Shown here piece after piece: positions 19,241 to 27,887 of a stretch of DNA of 59,025 nt. The position numbers were made by a program, and so were the translations under genes. The notes beneath the pieces were generated by a model. That model was given only the letters and a program-made list of their open reading frames with translations, did no database searches and had not been told where the DNA came from. Position 1 is the stretch's first letter, and every line of letters begins with the position of its first letter. Source of the DNA: Lachnospiraceae bacterium UBA3804 (GTDB taxonomy: Bacteria > Bacillota > Clostridia > Lachnospirales > Lachnospiraceae); assembly GCA_002368665.1 (NCBI GenBank), contig DFEK01000010.1, positions 20,983-80,007 on the forward strand, written 5' to 3'.

Positions 19241-20206
19241 ATGAGTCTTTCCACTTCGGATTACAACGAAATACTGAGTGAATACAACGCGCGCCGCCTT
19301 GAAAACCACAGGCTGTTAAACCAAAAGAAGGAGGAAGTGTATACACGCATCCCCTCCTATCGCAGTCTGGAAGAGGAGATTATTTCCCTCTCCGCCGAAA
19401 AGGTCCGTGCCCGAATCCGGAAGGATTCCGCGCTCGTTGCACACATTGATGACTTAATTGAGGATAAAACCCGTGAGCAGAAACTGGCTCTTACGGGCGC
19501 CGGTTTTTCGATCAACTACCTTGAGCCGGTCTATCTATGCCCGGACTGCAAGGACACCGGCTTCGTTGACGGAGTGACCTGTCACTGTTTTAAACAGGCA
19601 TTAATGGACCGTCTGTATGAGCAAAGCAACATTAAGGAAAAACTGAAAACCGAGAACTTCTCCACCCTGCGTCACGATTTCCAGATCGGGGAATCTGCGA
19701 GACAATTTGAAAAGGCTTACTCGAAAGCAAAAGCGTTCGCGGATGAATTCGGAGAAGGCGGACGGAATATCTGTTTCAACGGAACCGTCGGAACGGGCAA
19801 GACTTTTCTTTCGAACTGCATCGTGGAAGAAGTCATTAAAAAAGGCTACTCTTGCCTGTACTTCAGTGCTCCGACCTTATTTAACGCAATTGCGGATTAC
19901 CGTTTCCGCAAAAGCCCGACGGAAATCAACACTCCGGAACTGATTTATACCTGTGATTTACTGGTTTTGGACGATCTGGGTACGGAAGTAACCAATTCCT
20001 TTGTGGTTTCGGAACTTCTGACGCTTTTAAACGAACGCTCATTAACCAATAAATCGACGGTTATTTCGACCAATCTGTCCATAGAAGATCTTTGCAACCG
20101 CTATTCCGAAAGGGTCTTCTCAAGACTGTTCAATAATTTTGAAATCTGTACGCTGTCCGGACAGGACATCAGATTATATATCAAACAAATGCAAAACAGA
20201 AAGTGA
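19241..20206 (+). CDS. DnaC/DnaI-like helicase loader ATPase
   Basis: AAA+ ATPase expected to load the replicative helicase. The 321-residue protein has an N-terminal coiled region, a zinc-binding set CPDCKDTGF...CHC (Cys 100, 103, 114, 116), Walker A NGTVGTGKTFL (about 180-190), Walker B LLVLDDLGTE (about 240-249), and an arginine-rich sensor segment RYSERVFSRLF. It lies 16 bases after the DnaD-like gene; the two are probably partners. DnaI of Bacillus also has an N-terminal zinc domain, which supports the call over a transposon IstB protein. Confidence 0.9.
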   Translation: MSLSTSDYNEILSEYNARRLENHRLLNQKKEEVYTRIPSYRSLEEEIISLSAEKVRARIRKDSALVAHIDDLIEDKTREQKLALTGAGFSINYLEPVYLCPDCKDTGFVDGVTCHCFKQALMDRLYEQSNIKEKLKTENFSTLRHDFQIGESARQFEKAYSKAKAFADEFGEGGRNICFNGTVGTGKTFLSNCIVEEVIKKGYSCLYFSAPTLFNAIADYRFRKSPTEINTPELIYTCDLLVLDDLGTEVTNSFVVSELLTLLNERSLTNKSTVISTNLSIEDLCNRYSERVFSRLFNNFEICTLSGQDIRLYIKQMQNRK

Positions 20207-20216
20207 GGAATTTTCC

Positions 20217-21395
20217 ATGGCTCATTCCGAAGAAGTGCGCAATCTGGAAACCATCCCCGTAGGTGCGTTAAGACTGATGCCTACCAAAGGATGCAATGAA
20301 ATCGGCAGAAAGGTAGACGAATATCTGGTAAAATGGAGAACCGAAAGAGAAAGCGAGCACAAAGGCTCCCTTGCATATTCCGGTTATCAGAGAGAATCCT
20401 ATATTCTCGATGCCAAGCTTTCCCGTTTCGGATCCGGCGAAGCCAAATGTACGATTAACGAATCCGTACGTGGCGCCGACATCTACATACTGGTTGATGT
20501 CTGCAACTACAATGAAACCTACACCGTTTGCGGACATACCAATCATATGTCCCCCGACGATCATTTCCAGGATGTCAAGCGTGTCATTGCCGCAATCGGC
20601 GGAAAAGCACGCAGAATCAACGTAATCATGCCCTTCCTGTATGAAGGAAGACAGCACAAGCGTACCGCAAGAGAATCCCTTGACTGTGCACTTGCCCTTC
20701 AGGAGCTTACTTCTCTCGGCGTAGACAACATCATTACCTTCGATGCACATGACCCCAGAGTACAGAATGCAATTCCTCTTCACGGTTTTGAAACCGTTAC
20801 ACCGACCTACCAGTTTACAAAAGCACTGTTAAAGAATGTTCCCGACATCAAATTGGATGCGGACCACATGATGGTCATCTCCCCCGATGAAGGCGCTCTT
20901 TCCCGTGCCGTATACATGGCAAACATCATCGGCCTGAATGTCGGTATGTTCTACAAACGCCGCGATTACAGCCGTATCGTGGACGGACGCAACCCCATCG
21001 TTGCACATGAGTACCTGGGAACCGATTTATCCGGCAAGGATGCCATCATCATCGATGATATGATCTCCTCCGGTGACAGCGCTCTTGATGTAGCGGAAGA
21101 ATTAAAGAGAAGAAATGCAAACCGTATCTTCCTTGCTACCACATTCGGACTTTTCACCAACGGTCTGGAGAAATTCGACAAGGCATTTGAAGACGGTCTT
21201 CTTTACAGAGTTCTTACCACCAACCTGGTTTACCAGACTCCGGAACTTCTTTCCCGTCCCTGGTACATCAACGTTGACATGAGCAAGTATATTGCATACC
21301 TGATTGATACCTTAAATCACGACGCATCCATTTCCGACCTTCTGAATCCTTCCGCAAGAATTCAGAACATCTTAAAGAAATACGGACAGGTATAA
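20217..21395 (+). CDS. prs: Ribose-phosphate pyrophosphokinase
   Basis: Makes PRPP from ribose 5-phosphate and ATP for nucleotide, histidine and tryptophan synthesis. At 392 residues it is longer than the usual 315, by an extra N-terminal stretch and a longer C-terminus, a form I associate with Lachnospiraceae. Key parts: SVRGADIYILVDV, MPFLYEGRQHKR (catalytic loop), HDPRVQNAIP, and the PRPP site AIIIDDMISSGDSALDVA. ATG at 20217 follows GTGAGGAA; longer open frames run into the preceding gene and are not used. Confidence 0.95.
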   Translation: MAHSEEVRNLETIPVGALRLMPTKGCNEIGRKVDEYLVKWRTERESEHKGSLAYSGYQRESYILDAKLSRFGSGEAKCTINESVRGADIYILVDVCNYNETYTVCGHTNHMSPDDHFQDVKRVIAAIGGKARRINVIMPFLYEGRQHKRTARESLDCALALQELTSLGVDNIITFDAHDPRVQNAIPLHGFETVTPTYQFTKALLKNVPDIKLDADHMMVISPDEGALSRAVYMANIIGLNVGMFYKRRDYSRIVDGRNPIVAHEYLGTDLSGKDAIIIDDMISSGDSALDVAEELKRRNANRIFLATTFGLFTNGLEKFDKAFEDGLLYRVLTTNLVYQTPELLSRPWYINVDMSKYIAYLIDTLNHDASISDLLNPSARIQNILKKYGQV

Positions 21396-21421
21396 GTAAT
21401 TCGCAATGTAAGGAAGAGAAG

Positions 21422-22012
21422 ATGAAAATCCTGCTGCTTAGCAACAACAATAACGCCCAGGTTTTATATGACAAGCTGACCCGGAAGGGTTGCGACGTAA
21501 CCATTTATCCGAATGCCATTGATGTGCCTTTTATCGAATCCTTTCAACCGGATTTGGTAGTCAGCTACAATTACCGCCACATCGTGAAAAAGGATGTCAT
21601 TGAACTTCTCGGAAAGCGCATCGTAAATCTCCACTGTTCCTATCTTCCTTGGAATAAGGGAGCTTCACCAAATCTTTGGAGTTTTATCGAAAACAGCCCG
21701 AAGGGAGTCACCATTCACCAGCTGGAGGCCGGTCTCGATACCGGTAAAATCATCGTTCAGAAGGAAATTACCTTTGATGAGGATACCGAGACACTTCGCA
21801 CTTCCTACGATCGGTTAAACGAAGAAATAGTCAATCTCTTTATGGAGAATATCGATATCATCTCTTCCGGAGAATACGAACCAAAAGACCAAATCGGCAA
21901 GGGAAGTTATCACACATCCGCGATGTTAAGAGAGTTCCTTGACGGAGAGTCACCGAATCTTGATATGACAGTTACAGAATTTCGTAAACAAATCGCGGAA
22001 ATCACCAAATAA
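21422..22012 (+). CDS. Formyltransferase-family protein
   Basis: A 196-residue formyltransferase N-terminal domain without the extra C-terminal domain of Fmt. The catalytic Asn-His-Asp triad is visible: Asn69 and His71 in VNLHCSYLPWNKG and Asp106 in AGLDTGKII, spaced as in GART (PurN). It would use 10-formyl-tetrahydrofolate. The acceptor is not clear: the sequence is not a standard PurN, and lone enzymes of this shape act on GAR, sugar amines or unknown amines. It follows prs by 26 bases and may be cotranscribed, which would fit a nucleotide role but does not prove it. Confidence 0.8.
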   Translation: MKILLLSNNNNAQVLYDKLTRKGCDVTIYPNAIDVPFIESFQPDLVVSYNYRHIVKKDVIELLGKRIVNLHCSYLPWNKGASPNLWSFIENSPKGVTIHQLEAGLDTGKIIVQKEITFDEDTETLRTSYDRLNEEIVNLFMENIDIISSGEYEPKDQIGKGSYHTSAMLREFLDGESPNLDMTVTEFRKQIAEITK

Positions 22013-22020
22013 CGCACACC

Positions 22021-22052
22021 AAAAGGGACAGAGCTTGGCTCCGTCCCTTTTT
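22021..22052. terminator. Bidirectional terminator between formyltransferase and ACP genes
   Basis: GGGACAGAGC and GCTCCGTCCC pair around a TTG loop, with A's before and T's after. On the minus strand the single irregular pair becomes a G-U wobble, so it works best for the leftward ACP operon. Confidence 0.75.
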
Positions 22053-22073
22053 CTTACAATCATCAATAATACA

Positions 22074-22292
22074 TCAAACGCCGGCTTTGGCCAATAAATC
22101 TTCAACCGTTACGATCTCAATCGCTTCTTCAAGCGGAATGGAAATGCCAAGCTGCGACTCCAGTTCTCCGATAATCAGAACATGCGCAAGGGAATCCCAG
22201 CCCCTGATATCCTCGATCAGGTCGGTTTCCTTGATACTGCCCGCTTCCAGGCCAAGCTGATTCTCAATCAACGCGATGATCTTCTCTCTCAT
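22074..22292 (-). CDS. Acyl carrier protein
   Basis: A 72-residue ACP. GWDSLAHV holds the phosphopantetheine serine (Ser34), with the usual four-helix pattern before and after. Its ATG overlaps the stop of the FkbH-like gene (ATGA), so it is the dedicated carrier for that enzyme. In known systems FkbH moves a phosphoglyceryl unit from 1,3-bisphosphoglycerate to ACP and dephosphorylates it, giving glyceryl-ACP. No fatty-acid or polyketide genes are nearby, so it is not the housekeeping AcpP. Confidence 0.93.
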   Translation of the reverse strand: MREKIIALIENQLGLEAGSIKETDLIEDIRGWDSLAHVLIIGELESQLGISIPLEEAIEIVTVEDLLAKAGV

Positions 22293-23938
22293 TTCGTTTC
22301 CCTCTTTAAAACATATTCTCTCTTCGGTGCTTCCCCTAATTTTAACTCATATACAGCCTCTTTGTCAGTATCGGAAATCTGTATGTACCCCAAAGAAGGG
22401 TACAGATTCTTTACGGGAAGGTTCTTTTCACTCGGATGATAGAATCCCCGGATCTTATCATATCCCCTGTTTCCTGCAGCCTCTTCCAAATCCTGTACGA
22501 TTGCATTCTCGATCTGTCTTCCCATCACACGACAACTTAAGGTGAATTCCTCAATATCCGCAGTCTCCCCGTAATGTAAAATTGCCGCGCCGACAATTCC
22601 GTTGTCCCCGAAGATATCCGTTACGCGATAGAGAAAGATTTCCCGGCCTTTATCTTCCATAAGTTCTGCCAGTTCCTTCTCATCATAACGCTTTGTCGTT
22701 AAATTAAACTGATTCGTTTTATTCATAAGCTGTCCCAGGCGTTCACGGTTTTCCAAAGGATTTTCACGAATCAGGCGGATATCCAGTTTGCGAAGATAGG
22801 TTTGATAATCCGTAACCTCTCCCTTTAGTTCTTCCCTCTGCTTATTGGCAAGATACAGCTTCGTTTTGTTCTTATCTTCTTCGGTCAGATTTACGGAAGC
22901 AAAATAATCAAAATACAGTTTCACCGCAAAAGACGCCAAATCCTCGGGTCTTTCCGGCAGATCAGGCACCGTAACAAAAGGAAGCGCCTCGCGGATCAGC
23001 ATCCTCTCCGCTGCGGAATCATCGAGGAAAACGAAGGAATCCAATCCCAGATTCAGTTCTTTGGCAATCTCTTTGATATTGGTATCCTTTTGCTCCCAGT
23101 TAATCCGGTATGCGGCAAAATCCTGCTTCCTTAAGATCATATGCGGATGATTTGCCAATATCTCAAAGGCATCCTCTTCGTTATTTTTCGAAACGATGCC
23201 CAAAATCACACCGTTTGTCTGCATGTACTTAATCACACGCTGGAAATTTTTATATGCAGCTCCCACGCCGTCATCACCGAGCCCGACGGGTGTAATATTG
23301 TGTTCGCCCGCAAGGCCCTTCCAAAGGGTATTGTCCAGATCCAGCAGTAGAACCTTCTTCGGGATGCCGGACAGAAGATGCAAACATTTTACGACCTCTT
23401 CTTTCAGTGCCTTCAGGCAGTCATTACTGTGAAGAATTTTACCCATGTACCACATCTTCGGCGAGAAAGCCCTTTCCTCCCCGAGTCTTCTGATGATATC
23501 TCCATATGGAAAAAGATACAGATTGGGGTGTTTCTTAAGAAGATGTTCAAACTCCTCCTGCCAAAGGTTTTCCAACTGTTGCCGGACAGGTGTACCCGAA
23601 AGCATTCCGGTATCCGGTGCATACAGATATGCATCGGAAAGAAAATAGGATACGCCCGGTTTTATGGCTGAAGAAAATGCCTGAAACCACTGTGCGATTT
23701 TCTCTTTTGCGGTTGATACATCATATTCCTGCGAAATCAACTGCGCCTGATCCATCAGCAGAAAAACCGCGTCCGGAGCATACGCATTCAAAGCCGAAGA
23801 AGGATTGAGCAATGCACCGAGCTCTCCTCCATACCCTTCCGGTGCATAAACATCCAATCCTTCCTCTTTGGAAAGAAGGCGCACGAGCGGATCCGTATTG
23901 ATATTGGAAAGTATGGCAACTTTATTTTTTCGGTCCAT
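22289..23938 (-). CDS. FkbH-like HAD-family glyceryl-ACP synthase
   Basis: The 549-residue protein has three parts: an N-terminal alpha/beta region (1-190, with FLLMDQAQLI and YFLSDAYLY), a HAD subfamily IIIC domain with the nucleophile motif LLLDLDNTLWKG (about 198-209), GIVSKNNEED and LDDSAAERMLI, and a C-terminal acetyltransferase-like domain (from about 395, MNKTNQFNLTTKRY, GAAILHYG). FkbH relatives load a glyceryl unit from glycolytic 1,3-bisphosphoglycerate onto ACP. The start at 23938 (MDRKNKV) lies inside the end of the 812-residue upstream gene, and the stop overlaps the ACP gene. All three are one coupled unit. What receives the glyceryl group is unknown. Confidence 0.88.
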   Translation of the reverse strand: MDRKNKVAILSNINTDPLVRLLSKEEGLDVYAPEGYGGELGALLNPSSALNAYAPDAVFLLMDQAQLISQEYDVSTAKEKIAQWFQAFSSAIKPGVSYFLSDAYLYAPDTGMLSGTPVRQQLENLWQEEFEHLLKKHPNLYLFPYGDIIRRLGEERAFSPKMWYMGKILHSNDCLKALKEEVVKCLHLLSGIPKKVLLLDLDNTLWKGLAGEHNITPVGLGDDGVGAAYKNFQRVIKYMQTNGVILGIVSKNNEEDAFEILANHPHMILRKQDFAAYRINWEQKDTNIKEIAKELNLGLDSFVFLDDSAAERMLIREALPFVTVPDLPERPEDLASFAVKLYFDYFASVNLTEEDKNKTKLYLANKQREELKGEVTDYQTYLRKLDIRLIRENPLENRERLGQLMNKTNQFNLTTKRYDEKELAELMEDKGREIFLYRVTDIFGDNGIVGAAILHYGETADIEEFTLSCRVMGRQIENAIVQDLEEAAGNRGYDKIRGFYHPSEKNLPVKNLYPSLGYIQISDTDKEAVYELKLGEAPKREYVLKRETK

Positions 23939-26360
23939 TTTGCATATCATTCTGCTTTACACCTGCCTGTTTTGCCTGTACCAACGCTTTATCCTGGTCG
24001 TTATACATTTCCTTGTGATTCAGACTTTCCTTGGTCTGCTGCGACCAAAGATCCGTTCTGAAATCATGCAATTCTGTCTTATGTGACTCGAGGCTTTTAA
24101 CTTCCGGCCAGTTTACTTTGGTCTTGATACCCTTGTCTTTGACTGCCATGGAAATCAGTTCTTTATTGGAATACTTCTTTTCTTCAATCAGTTTTTTCTG
24201 ACCGAATTTGTCTTTTTCATAACGCGCATTCTCATCTTTCAACGCTTTTTGAATGATGTCATGTCCCGGATGGTCTTGATTCAATCCGATTTCCATAATA
24301 TCCTCATCGGTATATTTCAGTTTCAATCCTTCATTCAGTTTTCTGAAATGTTCCACTGCCTTACCGTCTTCTTTGCCCTCCCAACGTTTTCCGTCAAGTT
24401 TAAAAATCAGGTCCACACTCTTTTTGATGTTTGCGGGATAGGATGCATCCGGATCTTTTCTCTCTTTTTCCGCCTCATCCAGTTTTTTCCCGAGATAGGT
24501 TCGCAGTTCGTTTTCCCTTTCCATCACGTATTTCTTATTGTCTATGTAGGCCGTTTGAAGCTTGTCAAACATTTTAATACTGTTCTTGATACGGGGCTGC
24601 TCTCTCACCTGACGCTTGGGATCATTACGACGGTTCGGCTCCCTGTTAAACTGTTCCTGCTTATACTCCAAATAATCCTTTATCCTGGTAAGAGCCTTAT
24701 ACTGCGCGTCAAGAAGTGCCTCTGATACGTTGAGCGGTATTTTGTTCTTCGAATCCAGGTTAAATTTCTGATCCGTAAATTTCTTTAAGGCTGCAACTTC
24801 TTTCTTCATATCCTTGAATGCCTGAGAACCCTGGCCGAGAAGATTGAAGTCCACTTCATTTACCAGATTTACCAATTCATTGGATAGATTCTTTGCGTCC
24901 TGTACGCGCTGCCTGTTTTTGGCAACATATTCAGGTTCCTTCTTCAGATCATCATGGACTTTCTTGGATGAAAACTTAACATTTGTTTCTACCAGTTTTC
25001 CCTGACCATCGAGTTCAAGATCATGGCACTTTACTTCTGTGGATGGATCCGCCACGGCGCGCATGATATTTAATTTCATGTATTCTTCTTTTTGGGAATC
25101 ACTTAATTCTTCAAATTTGGTGTTTTCGCCAAAAATCTTATCATCCTTATATTTCTCCGCACTGAATTCTTTAGCGGACTGATCTCCGATTTTAATCAGG
25201 TCAAACGGATCCTTCCCGATGCTGCTTTGATTAACAACCGTAAAACTAAAGGTATATGCCGGAGTAAATGTGGAATCAAATCCATCCAGCGCCGCTTTCT
25301 TTTGTTCCGACGTCATATCCTTTACTTCGGGAAGTGTTTCCGCATTCAGCAACGGCTTAATGCTCTCTTCCAACGTCTTCAGTTTATCCGGATTACCAAA
25401 TTCCTGTTCAACATTGAAGCCGATGGAAGAAGGGTATACTTCATCATTCGCAGCCTGAAAGATCTCATCTATTTGATCCGTAATGTTCTTCGGAAGAGGC
25501 ACATCCTTTTCCAGATAATCCTGAATCGCCTTTTGGTCTTCCGGTGAAAACGACTCAATCGGTTGTGTGGCAAACGGATACGATTTCATGATCGTTAACG
25601 AATCCGCTTTGGAATAAGCCTGATTGAATTCCTTTACGGTTTTACCGGCATACACGGGCCGCATTTTTTCGGAAGTATACTTATACAGTGCAAAGAAAGA
25701 AGCATTCTTCTCCGGAGTAATATTACCGTCCGGTTTGAATGTCAGGTTCATAATGCCCTGCAGAGTATATATATTAGTATGGAACTGGTTCATGTTTTTA
25801 ACAGAGCCAAATCCCTCCACAAAACCATGTGCCAGATCAGGATCCTTGAGAGCATTGATCAGTTTTTCTTCAACCTGAACATAATCCGTTCCTATTTTTG
25901 ACAGATATGTAACTTCGTCATTATACTTTCCGTACTCCCTCGGATTAAACAAATTGCAGTCAGGAAGCTTATACTCACTGATTTTTTGATTTGCCTTATG
26001 AAGCATTTCGCCCCATTTTTTGGCATTCTCCGGATGGTTTATGGTTCTGCCGAATTCATCGACGGTATGTAAGGGCGAGGTCTCCACGAATTTTTTAAAT
26101 TCCTCAAAATATTTCGCCTTATCATGGCCCTGCAGTTCGTTCTTCTGAAAAGCCCGGATATCTTTAAATGCAATATCATGATTGGCCATAACAAACAAAT
26201 CAAACAGACAGTTATTGGAATTTGCTCTCGGATCATGCATATTCACATTCAGTCTGTCCTGCTTCGAAATCTGTTCAAGCTCCGCACCGAGATTTTTCAT
26301 GCTCTCACGAGCCTTCAGGTGCTCCGAATATCCCATACTTTCATATGTAATCTTTGGCAT
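23922..26360 (-). CDS. Large orphan soluble protein coupled to FkbH/ACP
   Basis: An 812-residue, Lys- and Glu-rich protein that I do not recognise. There is no signal peptide or transmembrane segment. The N-terminal third looks globular (NNCLFDLFVMANHDIAFKDI, and a GFGSVKNMNQFHTNIYTLQG stretch); the rest is mostly predicted helix with charged linkers, including a strongly basic PNRRNDPKRQVREQPRIKN patch near residue 590, and a Lys/Gln-rich tail ending NGPKK. ATG at 26360 has AAGGAG seven bases upstream. Its end overlaps the FkbH-like start by 17 bases. It shares composition and size class, but no clear alignment, with the giant protein at 9.7-13.6 kb. Confidence 0.85.
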   Translation of the reverse strand: MPKITYESMGYSEHLKARESMKNLGAELEQISKQDRLNVNMHDPRANSNNCLFDLFVMANHDIAFKDIRAFQKNELQGHDKAKYFEEFKKFVETSPLHTVDEFGRTINHPENAKKWGEMLHKANQKISEYKLPDCNLFNPREYGKYNDEVTYLSKIGTDYVQVEEKLINALKDPDLAHGFVEGFGSVKNMNQFHTNIYTLQGIMNLTFKPDGNITPEKNASFFALYKYTSEKMRPVYAGKTVKEFNQAYSKADSLTIMKSYPFATQPIESFSPEDQKAIQDYLEKDVPLPKNITDQIDEIFQAANDEVYPSSIGFNVEQEFGNPDKLKTLEESIKPLLNAETLPEVKDMTSEQKKAALDGFDSTFTPAYTFSFTVVNQSSIGKDPFDLIKIGDQSAKEFSAEKYKDDKIFGENTKFEELSDSQKEEYMKLNIMRAVADPSTEVKCHDLELDGQGKLVETNVKFSSKKVHDDLKKEPEYVAKNRQRVQDAKNLSNELVNLVNEVDFNLLGQGSQAFKDMKKEVAALKKFTDQKFNLDSKNKIPLNVSEALLDAQYKALTRIKDYLEYKQEQFNREPNRRNDPKRQVREQPRIKNSIKMFDKLQTAYIDNKKYVMERENELRTYLGKKLDEAEKERKDPDASYPANIKKSVDLIFKLDGKRWEGKEDGKAVEHFRKLNEGLKLKYTDEDIMEIGLNQDHPGHDIIQKALKDENARYEKDKFGQKKLIEEKKYSNKELISMAVKDKGIKTKVNWPEVKSLESHKTELHDFRTDLWSQQTKESLNHKEMYNDQDKALVQAKQAGVKQNDMQNGPKK

Positions 26361-26602
26361 AGACCTTCTCCTTTCGGGTTACCCCCAGCGATGTATCTTT
26401 TATTCAGTAAAAGCAAAATGTTGATTTCATGCCTCTTCTGATAATAATACCCCCCAAGTTTCAAAAAAATTGCAAAAACCATGTCCATACTTATCATAAC
26501 ACAGTTTAACCGCAATGGTGTAATCGCATGATAAATGAAAGGTTGCAATTTTTTTATAATTTTTTTAAAATTATCGCAGAACATTAAATAAGGTATAAAT
26601 CC

Positions 26603-26785
26603 ATGAATATCGAGATTGGTGAGATCATTCAATTGAAAAAACCGCATCCCTGCGGAAAGAAAGACAGCGATAAGTGGAAAGTACTCCGCGTCGGGGCCGA
26701 TTTCCGCTTAGAATGCATGGGCTGTTCCCATCAGGTGATGATGAAACGCTCACTCGTTGAAAAATCAATTAAAAACCACGGATAA
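26603..26785 (+). CDS. DUF951-family small zinc-ribbon-like protein
   Basis: A 60-residue protein matching DUF951: IGEIIQLKKPHPCGKK, KVLRVGADFRLECMGC and SHQVMMKR. The Cys pairs, CG near residue 18 and CMGC near 47, suggest metal binding. It is widespread in Firmicutes, often near the replication or cell-division genes, and has no assigned role. It stands alone here with its own terminator, whose stem begins within the last codons. The 242 bases before it hold only A/T-rich sequence with a TATAAT at 26555 lacking a spaced -35. Confidence 0.9.
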   Translation: MNIEIGEIIQLKKPHPCGKKDSDKWKVLRVGADFRLECMGCSHQVMMKRSLVEKSIKNHG

Positions 26786-26800
26786 GTTCCGTGGTTTTTT
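26771..26800 (+). terminator. Terminator of the DUF951 gene
   Basis: AACCACGGA pairs with TTCCGTGGTT around a short loop containing the stop codon, followed by a T run. Confidence 0.85.
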
Positions 26801-26826
26801 CATGTTAAAAATATATTGTATTTTCC

Positions 26827-27657
26827 TTATTTTGCTGCCGTGGGAGTACTGTTTTTCAAACTTTCCAGGCCGAACGACAGTATCTGGATCAGCCAAAGGG
26901 TTGCAATGATGAATACGGGTAAAACGGTAATTTTAACAATCATACCCAGGAGAATTGTCACAATCATCATCACCAGACAGGTTCGGTTTACAATGCTGTA
27001 TGCCCTGTAACTTGCGATGCCGACCTTCAATCTTTCCGCTTCATCAAGGCTTTCATACCACTTCTTTGCGAATCGGAAATCGTATACGCTTCCCTTTTTC
27101 TCCGGATTCAAAAGTTTCTCCAGATTCACAGCTTTCTTTTGGAATGAAAGGTTGAAAAAGATACATACAAACATCTGCACGGTTACTGCAGCCAATACAT
27201 ATGCGTAAATTCCGGGCATACCGCTCGCTGTTTGGAAAGATTCATTTATATTCCCGGCCAGGTTATATGCCGTGCAACCGTAAAGCGCATATAAAATCAC
27301 ATAGGTTGCTGCACTCACCACCAGGACTCTCGAAATTTTTTTCTCAATCTTATCCCAGTTATCATCCAGATGTTCCTTGTCCTCCCAAAGTTTCTTCGCC
27401 GCCACGTAGTTAGACGCAATGATAATGGAAAGAACGACACTCGCCACTATGAATAAACCTCCGGAAACCGTACAGAACATCAATGTATCGTTGGCGACGG
27501 TATCAAGCCAGATGCGAACGCGGTCTTTGCCGATCATCATCATCGCACCTATCAACCCGCCGGCAATTCCGGCAATTATCAGAACTATGATGAAGGCAGC
27601 CAGATTTTTGGAATCTTCTTTTTTGATCTCTTCTCTTCTGTTTTCTTCGCTATTCAT
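26827..27657 (-). CDS. DUF3169-family membrane protein
   Basis: A 276-residue membrane protein with six hydrophobic segments in three pairs (about 20-40, 58-80, 112-130, 150-170, 225-245, 248-265). The cytoplasmic stretch DFRFAKKWYESLDEAERLK is the marker of DUF3169. This family is nearly always encoded just after a small XRE regulator, as here: it overlaps that gene by eight bases. The role is unknown; a membrane-bound partner or target of the regulator is a reasonable inference. Confidence 0.88.
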   Translation of the reverse strand: MNSEENRREEIKKEDSKNLAAFIIVLIIAGIAGGLIGAMMMIGKDRVRIWLDTVANDTLMFCTVSGGLFIVASVVLSIIIASNYVAAKKLWEDKEHLDDNWDKIEKKISRVLVVSAATYVILYALYGCTAYNLAGNINESFQTASGMPGIYAYVLAAVTVQMFVCIFFNLSFQKKAVNLEKLLNPEKKGSVYDFRFAKKWYESLDEAERLKVGIASYRAYSIVNRTCLVMMIVTILLGMIVKITVLPVFIIATLWLIQILSFGLESLKNSTPTAAK

Positions 27658-27877
27658 TCTCCGATTCTCCTTTGCCGTCGTCTACGTAAGTAAAAAGATC
27701 TTCTACTTTGGCGTCAAATACTTTGGCCAGTTTCAGTGCAAGTGTTACCGACGGAGAATAATCTCCGCGCTCAATCAGGCTGATGGTCTGACGTGACACA
27801 TGGACCATACTGCCCAGTTCCTGCTGGTTCACACCAATCCTGGCGCGATACTCTTTTAGACGGTTATTAAGTGCCAT
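27650..27877 (-). CDS. Small XRE-family transcriptional regulator
   Basis: A 75-residue protein that is almost only a helix-turn-helix: LKEYRARIGVNQQELGSMVH, VSRQTISLIERGDYSPSVTL and LKLAKVFDAKVEDLF. This length and the tail match regulators paired with DUF3169 proteins. It lies ten bases after the CPBP protease gene and overlaps the DUF3169 gene. It is the natural candidate to bind the TTGTCAT operators in front of the operon, which would make it an autoregulator (inference). Confidence 0.93.
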   Translation of the reverse strand: MALNNRLKEYRARIGVNQQELGSMVHVSRQTISLIERGDYSPSVTLALKLAKVFDAKVEDLFTYVDDGKGESENE

Positions 27878-27887
27878 AACTTTTCTC

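Noticed and set aside
19241..20206. Transposon IstB-type ATPase
   Set aside because: The zinc motif, the upstream DnaD partner and absence of a transposase favour a helicase loader.
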